Below are positions 55,546 through 64,000 of a stretch of 64,000 nucleotides of DNA, in pieces; the first letter of the stretch is position 1, and each line of letters begins with the position of its first letter. The DNA is taken from assembly GCA_013423325.1 (NCBI GenBank), contig BLJB01000094.1, positions 1-64,000 on the forward strand, in the 5' to 3' direction. Under the pieces are notes generated by a model. The model did not search any database. It was given only the letters and a program-made list of their open reading frames with translations, and was not told the origin of the DNA. This DNA comes from Usnea hakonensis. Taxonomy: Eukaryota > Ascomycota > Lecanoromycetes > Lecanorales > Parmeliaceae. The position numbers were made by a program, and so were the translations under genes.

Positions 55546-57251
55546 TCATTGGTTCTCGCCGATCTTACGCTTGACACCCTGTGCAGCGTTTCTTTCAAAC
55601 ACTTTCGCCTCTCCCCCATATCTCGCTAGCTTTTCCGCAGTGTCCAGAGCTTGAGCGGCAGAAGGTCGATCTCGAGCCTCGTAGGCAGTCATGCTCTCAA
55701 GCAGACTGATGTACCGTCTTCTCTCGTCGTTCTTGGCCTTCAGCAATCCAGTTGTCTGGTGAAATCGTGAAAGCCTGCCTCCCAGAACAAAGTCGGTCAT
55801 ATTCGTTCCTGCTAAGCTGACACCCCTTGTCCACGAGTTATCGAAGCGATTCCACATCACGTGGCGTCCCAGCAGGACGGCAAAAAAGCTCATACCCAAG
55901 GCCCATACATCTACTGAATTTCCATATTTCTCCAGATTCATCGTAGTTCCCATCTTCAAATCGATGACCTCTGGCGCTAGATAAGATATTGTTCCTTCTC
56001 CGTGGTCATCTGACAATGTCTCAGTGGTAGCTGCGTCCAAGTCCAGTATGACCCCTTTGAACGGGCTGAAGGAAACGACGCCAAGGTTGCTAGGTTTTAT
56101 GTCCCTATGCATTATACCTTTGCTATCATGCAAGTATACCAGCCCCCGTAAATATTCGATGAGCAAGGCGTTTTGAGCAGGGATGTTGAAGAAATGAGAT
56201 TCTATGACGTCCTCGAGGCTAGACAGGGCCAGAGGATGGTATACGCAATAGATCGCTGGAACCTTTTGCTCGATGTTACTTGACACATGTAAGAGTCTCA
56301 AGACATTTGCCTTCTTAATGTTAGCTTTTCATTGCGTGAGTCAGTTCCTGCTGGGCTGGAAATAAATACATGTTCACCGATGAGCTCCATCATGGTTACA
56401 TGCTGATCGAGTTTCCTTTCGTTTGGCTTTTTGAACCGTTTGATTGCAACAGCCGATCCATCTTGTGCCCACCCCACGGTGACTTCACCAAATGTTCCTC
56501 CAGCAAACGCTCCAGGCACGTAGGTGAATTCGTTCAAGGTGTGATAGGCAGCCGTCGAAGGAGCTGACAGTGATCGATGAGCCTTCCATTGACAACCGTG
56601 CTGAAGAGACATGAATTCCTCGAGACTTTTTCCGAAATTTCCGTTCACAATTGCGTCCCCTTGTTCAAACACGTAAGTACATCGTCCAAATTGGACCAGA
56701 TGCATGTCTTCAAGGACCTTTGCAGAACTACTGAACTTTGGACCAATATGCTTGAGTCCTGTTAATCCAGTGACCTCCATGCCGTGGAGAGCTTCCACGG
56801 TGATCTGGCAAGACTCCTTGTGAATGTAGAGTCGCGCATGCTTTCCCAGGATCTTATTGCTGCCGCAATCTGGATCCGACGGCCCAATTACCACATCTAC
56901 CTCTGGTTTTTTGAACCCAGTACCAATAAACCATCCCAAGGCTGGGTCTCTTGGGAGTACGGCGGTGCTGAATTTGAACGCTCCAACAATCTGTGCTTGG
57001 TCGGCTTCTTCTTGGTCGCTTTGCTCATCTGACCCAGAGACACTGCCAGACCTAGGCATCTCTTTGCCATGGATATGGATGAATGCACGCTCGTGTATGC
57101 GAGTACTTGGATTCTTGATCATGCTTTCCACAACACTGTGAAAAGCATGACACGCGAACTCATTCAAAGGTCTCAGCCATGCGAAGACATCATCCGTTCT
57201 AGAATCCTGCTCCCATGGAAGTGCTATGTCTGACAAAGTGTCTCCTTCCAT
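55546..57251 (-). CDS. FHA-domain protein kinase, 549 aa
   Basis: Exon 1 57251-56370, intron 56369-56314 (56 nt, GCTAAC branch) and exon 2 56313-55546 join in whole codons. Residues 105-195 are FHA-like (IGPSDPDCGSNKILGKHARL), a phosphothreonine-binding fold. The kinase domain starts near 245: glycine loop AGGTFGEV, Lys271 in AVAIKRF, HRDIKPSN (Asp365, Asn370), APE at 407-409, and DVWALGMSFFAVLLG. The DFG metal site is DLD (385-387); the key Asp is kept. The layout resembles fungal FHA kinases of the Rad53/Mek1 type in order, but sequence similarity to them is low. Transcribed away from the gene at 57590. Confidence 0.85.
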
Positions 57252-57589
57252 TAGGTGCAGTAAAGCCTACAGCGAATTAGTACCTACCATTTTTAGGGTT
57301 ACTTTAGGATTCATACGTTGCTTAGGGTGATAATAGCTCGTACCTTCTCTGATTTCGAGGGGGAGAGACCTATCTATATGGGCAAAAGACGGGAGGTTTC
57401 AGGGGGCGACCTTTGGGGGCGATTTTGTCAGAGTGTTATTAGTCGTCCGCCGTAGTATATTGAATCACGCCGTCACGTGAAGCTACACGCTAAAAATCCC
57501 GCTATCATCTGCCCGCATTCGAGACTTGGCACTCATCATTTTTTTATTCTTCTTTTACATCTTTCATTAAAGGCGTCTCTGTTGGCAAA
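57252..57589. promoter_or_regulatory. Shared divergent promoter region
   Basis: This 338-bp gap separates the start codons of the FHA-kinase (minus) and the charged protein at 57590 (plus). Just before the plus-strand ATG lies a T- and C-rich stretch typical of fungal leader sequences. No defined operator recognised. Confidence 0.45.
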
Positions 57590-58809
57590 ATGACAACCAT
57601 CATTTCTGATGACACCCTGGACCAAAGTGATCCACAGGCCATGGAGGCTGCAGGCTTCTACCAACACCTACTTGAAGACTGGCCTCCTCCATTACCGTCC
57701 ACGCCGTCACCACGACGGAGCTATTCGGAAGAGCTTGAGCAACAACCCGATGATGATTTCTGGAACCTTTGCCGCAAGATTCATGCGGACATACGTGCCG
57801 AGAATGACAGAAAGCTCAAAGACCTAGGCTTTGCCTCGTGGGAGGAGAAGGAGAGGCATGACGAGGAAAAACGTCACAAACGGCTGGAAGACTACATCAG
57901 AGAACATGGACACCCGCCGCCGCCCCGCGTCTATACAAAAGAAGAAGAGGAGGCCCTCGAGCTGCAATACGAGAGAAGCTTAGAGCTCGAGAGAGCAAAG
58001 CGGGGGCCCGATTGTGACTGCGAGCGTTCGCGAAGTTCTGATACCAAAGATACTTTCGACCCGCTGACTATTTCGCAGAACACCTCCATCCTCGGTTCTG
58101 TCCCCAAAAGCTCATCAGCTATAAATCCCAGGGCGACGATCCCGCCGAATTTCTCTACTTCCATTCCTTACAGCCTATAGACCTGAACATTACCATTAAC
58201 GAGGGTGACCGTTCCAACCGTATGCCGGATTCATGGCTGGAACACGTATGGGGTGTACCAACTCAGAGTGGAGTGCTACACTTACCGCAATGGGCCAAAA
58301 GAGACGAAATCGTTCAGTGCATAATCAACGAAGAGGAAGTGAATGATATCACATATCATGGCGACTGCAAAAGATCCAGCAGAAAGGTGTCCTTGACTCC
58401 AAAGTTCAGCGTAGAGGAGCATGTTGACAGGTTGGCGGAACTCGAGCAGACCACTCAGCGGGACTGTCAAGGCAAAAGAGAGGAGAGTGCTGTCGGGCTC
58501 GAACCCAAGCCGAAATCACCAAGCAATACATCAAAAGCACATGAGCATACCCTTGCTATTCAGCCGGCGAAACCGATCTCTCAAGGGTCTAGAACCCACA
58601 GCCATTCAAAAGCTAGGGCTTCCACTCCGCAAAGGAGACGTAACCCCCGCAGAGCGGCCTCTGTACTTGGCATGCTCGAAACCAAGCGATTCTTACAGGC
58701 ACAAGCATCTGGTATCAAGAAACGACTCAGGGCTACGAGCAGAAAGACGAAAGCAGCTACCTTATCGGGTAGGCCACGAACGCGCGACCAAGGCACCTTG
58801 AAGACTTAG
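57590..58809 (+). CDS. Charged hypothetical protein with a frame change
   Basis: A first frame (57590-58180) encodes an acidic, Pro-rich start, then a long charged coiled-coil-like stretch (ASWEEKERHDEEKRHKRLED near residue 85). A second frame, open from about 58040 to 58809, encodes LQPIDLNITINEGDRSNRMP and a basic, Ser/Arg-rich C-terminus (QRRRNPRRAASVLG). They overlap by about 140 nt. They can be joined by an intron with a weak donor (GTCCCC near 58099) and a good acceptor (CCTTACAG, 58167), or by a simple frameshift. The basic tail suggests nuclear location. No domain recognised. Confidence 0.55.
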
Positions 58810-60831
58810 GCCCCAAATCCTAGTGGCAGAGCAAGTACCGATCCTAGGCCTAGAATTAGGCAGCAGTTGTCCCGGAAGCTCAGGTGGATTACGGGGGCCG
58901 AATTTCGAGAGATCAAAGCGATCGACTGAGCCTACTCGGACGACGCACAGAATGACTTTCAAACGACTCGTCACGAGTGCGAATCAGGCTTGCGCTGCCC
59001 CACAGAAGTCTTTTGGCGAAATGAGAGCGAGAGGACTGTCTAGCTTCTTCCTCAGCGATCCACTACCTTTAGCCATGCCGGAGTGTGAGTGTATCATAGT
59101 CCTTCTCACTCCTGGCCATTGCCATTGAGAATACAAGCACCAAATGCCTACTGTACAACAAAGCACTTATTTCTCAAAACGTCTGCTTCAGGTCCACCAC
59201 CGTGCTCACCAACCAACTCGTCAATTCACTGATCGCACTTCTACCTACGTGACAATGAGCAACTAGAGTGGTCTCGTAGAGCCTGCACGTTCCTAGAGCA
59301 TATTGTATTTAGGAGCTACTGCTTTATACAAAAGATTTGTTGTCCGAGACAACAAATTGACCTCCGCCCACTTTGCCATGCTCTTCCACCCAAAGCTGCT
59401 TTCTCCCGTAGAGGCCAATGATTGATTTTCATAGCGAAAACCCCTCTCTCGCCGACTCGGTAATGAATCAGTCAGATGATCTTGCTCTACAATCTTCCCC
59501 CTCCCCGGTCTTCCCCCAACTAAAGATATCTCCATCCCTCACCCACCCCCCACACTCAAAACGCACACAGCGCAGGGTATACCTACACCTAAATTCCATA
59601 CCCAATCAATCACAGACACCCACGCGCTCTCAACGCCGGTCGGTGAATCAACAATCTTGAACCATTCGCCGCGTCGGCCCTACGCCCAATGGAACCGCTT
59701 GAAACATGTATGCATGAAGATATAGAATTTCACACATGTGCATAGTGCTTGCTCCGCAAGTGCACATTTGCTGGGGGTATATATACTTGGACCTAGCTTG
59801 TGTGATAATAGAGGGAGTGGAAGTCGGATAAGCGTTAGTGAGAGGATGTTGGATACTTAATGTATCGGATTGGGATGAGTTGGGTTGGGTTCTGGTAGAT
59901 TTTGTGGGGGTTTGAGGGAGGGTAGAAGTGACGGGATGGGGTGGGATGGATGGGTATATTTGTTGGTTTGGACGGGGGAATTGGGTTGTTGAGTATGTGT
60001 TCTACGTGTAGGGAAGGCGGGGAGGCAATGTGGAGGTGTGATTCGGGTATGTAGTTCGGGCGGATGGGGTACGTGGATGAAAGAGATGGGAATAGATCTT
60101 GATGGGACTTGGTTGATAGATTTAGTTATTGTGTGTGCGGGATGCGTAGTGTTTGAGGTGGGTAGATGGAGAGGTAGTGGCTTCTCGCGCTGAGGGTCCA
60201 ATCGAGATCTTTGGGGGTGTGACATGTGGTATCGTTGCGCTTTTGAGAGATTTTGTGTTCTCTCGCAGCAATATTCCTTTTCTTATTCTGACCAACACCG
60301 ACCCACTGGGAGTCGAGCGGTCGCAAGGTCACAAGACCGCAAATGGAATTGTTGTATTTTTGAACTCGATGCAAAACTTCCAATCGACTTCCCTTCGATA
60401 AGACGTTGCGGTGAGCTCTCGGAATCTGCTGTTCCTACTCCAGAGGCTTGGATTTGGCTGGCTCGATCAGATTAAGGAGTGTTTGACGGTCTCTCTCTGG
60501 AGAGCATTACTAATACTCTTCTCGTGCGCTATGCTTATTGTGGTAGTAGATAGAGAGATAGACTTGCCGACATCTTTGTGCGAGTCAAGTAGTATAGAAG
60601 AAGCTAATTTCAGTTCCTGTTTTTAGATTCATGGCTGTATTGTCTGTTCCTACTAGCTCACGTCTGATGCTCATAACCCTTGCATATACACCAGCCCCGA
60701 GCTTGGAGAATACCTTTCCACCTTTGGCCCATGCCAGCCTATCCTGAGCCTATCATAAGTAGGACGGCTCTTTCACTGGACATCGCAGGCTCTTGCCGTC
60801 TGACGATCATACGGCAAGCCATTTAGTGCAT
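58810..60831. other. Intergenic
   Basis: About 2 kb without a supported gene. The plus strand is C-rich near 59500-59560 and G/T-rich from 59850 to 60170. Open frames on the C-rich strand there (up to 122 codons) are low-complexity Pro/His/Thr and judged spurious. Confidence 0.45.
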
Positions 60832-61628
60832 TTAGTATTCGAGACCCCAGCCTTCACTTTCAACATTCGACCACTCGTCACGTGCCAGATTTTCCAGCTG
60901 TGCCAAATCGCCAGCAAAATGCGTTTTCCAACTGTTCAGATCAAGAGACCGGAGATAGAATGTTAACCGCCGACCGAGCTTCTCAGCAAGTGCTTTGAAC
61001 GCACAAGAGAGGGTTTCTATGGTATATCTCAAACTAGAGCTCCCATAACCTCTATCGACCCTATCGACCCTTACGTCGACCCTCTGGAGCGCTGGACATT
61101 CCAATAGTAAGCTAACACGACCTGCCAGCTCGGCCGTGACGCGCATCAGATAATTGTGGATAAGGACATCACGCAGCCAAACTTTGACGTCGATGCAATT
61201 CAAAGATACGACATCCGCGAACAGATAATCGATATTGCATAAGAAGGTAGTCCCGTCTTCGCCGAGCATCAGTGGGAGGTTTTCAAGGCCGATGCTGATT
61301 CGGTTCCGTTTGAGAAGCATTTCACAAGCCTCTTTAGCGTATGTAGGAGTCGAGGCTAAGGGGGATAGTATTTCACAGCTGCTAGGACGTCGCAGGAAAT
61401 GAGGTCTGGAACCGAAGTATATCGTCTCGGAGTGAGGGAGAGCTAGTCGATAAATTTCGTCGCGGATTTCGCGGGGAAGCGAGGCGAAGCTTGCTTGATC
61501 AGAACGAGAGGTGCGTACCTCGGTACGTTTGGAGTCACGATGGGTGTGACGTCAGAGGGCGTCATCGTAGGATTCGAGGTCATGGTGACTTTGGTGTGAT
61601 GAGGAGTAGTGGTGGGCTCCGAAGCCAT
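60832..61628 (-). CDS. 2EXR-like (F-box-like) fungal protein
   Basis: The main frame encodes FASLPREIRDEIYRLALPHS (near 61470-61410) and then EILSPLASTPTYAKEACEML, RNRISIGLENLPLM and a helical body ending ESEGWGLEY at 60832. This is the same 2EXR/DUF7730 layout as the gene at 35346. The N-terminal Thr/Pro-rich leader from ATG 61628 lies in another frame. The only phase-correct join, GTACGC...CAAG near 61522-61494, would be a 29-nt intron, too short for this genome. A frameshift or another start is therefore likely. The core domain call is firm; the 5' end is not. Confidence 0.6.
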
Positions 61629-61931
61629 AGTGACTTTGGGGTTCAGAGACTTGGCCAAGAAAGCAGAAGCTGTGACTTAAGATGTTGAGAAGTGTGGTGG
61701 TGGGCGCCGTGACTTTGGCAGAGGTTTAAGGTTGGAATTAGAGTAAAAGTAGCGTTGATACGGAACTTAACGAAAGCGAACTCAAAACCTCGAAATAGAC
61801 TAGCGGCTGGCTATTCATGGAGTGAGCCTTAGAGTCGCCCTTGCCTACAACAACACAATATATTCGTTGTAAGTACCATTCTGCAACTTATCCACAACTC
61901 TGACACCAATCTCATTCTTGTCCGCGACCTC
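61629..61931. other. Short intergenic region
   Basis: Repeats of a GTGACTTTGG or TGACTTTGG word at 61585, 61630 and 61713 are noted. Otherwise nothing. Confidence 0.35.
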
Positions 61932-63094
61932 TTAATATCCCTCCTGTGGCATATCATCCTTAGCGAATCCTTGCTTCTCAAGCGCCTCAATGAGACCCTC
62001 AACGTACTTCAGCGTGCTCCGTCCAAGCCTCTTCTGAGACTCGCGCGGGAACGGAGTGGATTGCTTACCACTGGTCGTGTAGGCTGCAATGGCGGCAAAG
62101 TTTCGCTCAAAATTGGGCTGCAGCTCCAACGTCGGCAGGCCGAGGATTGACAGGATCTTAGCCTTGGCATCTCCAATCGCGGGCTCGTACTCAGATTTGA
62201 TGCTGCTCTTGGCATCAAAATCCAATGCCGCAACAACACTGGGATTAGAAGAGACGTCGGCGTCATTGACGGCCTTGGAGAGCTCGGAGCAGACAAGGCC
62301 GATGTTGTAGCTGAGTTGATTCGCGCCGAAATGAAGACGCAGCATGCCTCCGCTGATCTCAAACCTCGAGCTTGAGATTTCGGGGCTCGTGGTCTGTTCC
62401 AGTGTCATGGTGTGGGAAGAGGCAAGGGCGTTCAGCTCGGATTTTCCGGGAGCGTCGTACCTCTGGAAGCAGTCTGAGATGCCTTCGGTGGCGCTTTCAC
62501 AGTTATTTTAGGGTGGGGGGTAGTTTTAGTGTATGTATGGAGATTGAAAGATAGCAGAGGGCTGGGAGAACACACTTGGCGAAAGTTTGGCCCGGGCACT
62601 CCTTGACACCAAGTTCCTCGGCTAGGGAATAGGGATGGCCTGCGCCGAATTCGATTTGCCATGGCTGCCCCAGGACAGAGGAGAAGTTAGCTTCGAGCTG
62701 AGGGAGCTTGCTTTCGAAATTGTCTCGGACTGGATTGAGCGGGCTGTCAGCCTTGAAATCTTGACTGTCCGAATATTGGCATGAAAAGTCCCTACCGACT
62801 TCCTGGTGAGGCTGAGCGAAATAGTCCGCAGGGACTTTTTATACCAACCCTCGGTCCTCAACCGACGCTTGGCATACCTTCTTTACGGATTGCGAGGGGT
62901 AACTTGGTCTTTGCGGCATTTCCTCCGGCGATACTGGGAGCAACAGAGGTCGCCGGGGTAATGATGTTGCTCGTCGCAAGGGCACTGTTGGTGGATGCAG
63001 ACTCCGCGGCTACAGGAGCCCGAGCTCCGTTCTGAGACTTCTCCACAAATCCCAACTGAGCGGTGGCGCTCTTCAGGTCTCCGAGCTCGTTCAT
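61932..63094 (-). CDS. Hypothetical protein, 345 aa, three exons
   Basis: Exons 63094-62878, 62834-62576 and 62493-61932 join to 346 codons including stop. The introns are 43 and 82 nt. Residues 1-72 are Ala/Ser/Thr-rich (SNIITPATSVAPSIAGGNAA). Residues 75-180 hold a compact domain with VRDNFESKLPQLEANFSSVL, GQPWQIEFGAGHPYSLAEEL and two cysteines. The C-terminal part has an FEISGGMLRLHFGANQLSYN segment and alternating helices, ending DDMPQEGY. There is no signal peptide or membrane helix. I do not recognise the family. The consistent splice phases and balanced composition support a real gene. Confidence 0.65.
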
Positions 63095-64000
63095 GTTTTG
63101 TTTGGCTTTCTTGGAAAATCCATGGCCGATTGAAGATCTGAATCATATGTGAAAGCAGATGCGTTTATGCACTGATGAGTCTGCCCGCTGTGTAGGAGCG
63201 GGCTCTTTATGTTTTCTCTTCATCTTCGGATGCTCCTTTCCCCTGTGTGCATTTGCAGAGCCTAGCCTCCCTGCCTAAACGCTGCTTACATATTGATACA
63301 CTGTCTCCGAACCCCACATTACCAACATGCGATGCTCATGGAAGTTTGAGACAGGGGATTGGTGGGTGTTAAACCTATAATGATATGGAGAGACGTGATC
63401 TGTAGATGAGATCTAGATGGAGCGGGGGGCCGAATCTCGTGGTTTTTAGGGGTGTTTCCGGGCTAAGGGGCGGTTGGGCGTGAGTTGGCCTGTTGCTTGA
63501 TATTTCCAGGGTCAGCACCCAGCATTTGCGATCATGGTTTTTGTTCATGATACAGTACAGCACGTATGCTAACAGGTGCATAGCTTCTGATTCTCAAATT
63601 CGAGCTCGAGGTATCGCATATCGGTTATGGCGGTCTGTTCGATATGCTCACAATTACGTCTGGAGAACCTCGTGGCGTATGGACGAACATCAATCCCGTC
63701 TTCATCCTTTCTTTCGTTGAGAGTGTTCTCGGCTATTTACCCGTCGCAAGTGGGAGCAGCGAATCTCAGTGATACTACAAGCGGAATGTACCATTCAAGC
63801 AATCATCATGAAGATGGGGACTATCTCGTGGCCTGTACTTAGCTCAAACGTCGGGAGCGAAGCGGGCAGTTGACAGAAACATGTTGAAACGAGCATATGA
63901 TTGATTCTAGGCTTGTCCAAACACGGTCGCCAAATAATACTTCTGCTACATCGCAAAACGAAAGCACTCAAATCACTGCATCGAAAAGTTCCCTGGCCTC
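63095..64000. other. Intergenic to window end
   Basis: No gene seen. The stretch contains the 5' flank of the 345-aa gene. Any gene near 64000 would be cut by the window edge. Confidence 0.4.

Noticed and set aside
59857..60225. Pro/His/Thr-rich minus-strand frame of 122 codons
   Set aside because: Complement of a G/T-rich tract; no stops by composition only.

Overview
The window is nuclear DNA of a filamentous ascomycete (Pezizomycotina). Evidence for this: short GT-AG introns (43-93 nt) inside nearly every recognisable gene; family types typical of these fungi (Zn2Cys6 regulator, HET domain, F-box and 2EXR-like proteins, a fungal rhodopsin-type membrane protein, galactose oxidase); and transposons whose Trp and Gln codons have become stops, the signature of repeat-induced point mutation (RIP). 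I cannot name the genus. There is no rRNA, no intact tRNA and no CRISPR array. Exon joins were worked out by hand from splice signals and reading-frame phase; totals that come out as whole codons are noted.

Layout. 1-1257: AT-rich repeat and gene-free DNA. 1258-5996: one complete, decayed MULE (Mutator-like) DNA transposon with perfect 48-bp inverted ends and a 9-bp target duplication. Nested inside it are a 444-bp miniature LTR element (2503-2946), a solo LTR (5332-5503) and a tRNA-like sequence (about 1405-1477). 6.3-16.6 kb: TPR protein fragments, a small secreted protein, a DoxX-like membrane protein, a head-to-head pair of decayed HET and ankyrin genes, and an intact 418-aa orphan. 16.6-20.6 kb is gene-poor. 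20.6-22.9 kb: galactose oxidase with all copper and cofactor residues. 22.9-28.6 kb: no secure gene. 28.6-32.8 kb: F-box protein and an Old Yellow Enzyme. 35.3-44 kb: a 2EXR-like protein, a degenerate G-alpha-like protein with a fungal NACHT-type N-terminal domain, and a Zn2Cys6 regulator. 44.6-46.6 kb: a decayed piggyBac element containing a 61-base assembly gap. 47.2-57.3 kb: a shortened rhodopsin-type membrane protein, a short-chain dehydrogenase, two GNAT acetyltransferase paralogues with frameshifts, and an FHA-protein kinase. 57.6-63.1 kb: a charged hypothetical protein, a second 2EXR-like protein and a 345-aa orphan.

The genes do not form one pathway. The region looks like an accessory compartment: intact metabolic and regulatory genes are scattered among dead transposons and eroding members of fast-evolving families (HET, ankyrin, TPR, GNAT). 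The observations most worth following are the pseudo-G-alpha fusion protein at 39140-41007, the MULE with pristine ends around a RIP-ruined interior, the miniature LTR element carrying tRNA-type promoter boxes, and the FHA-kinase.
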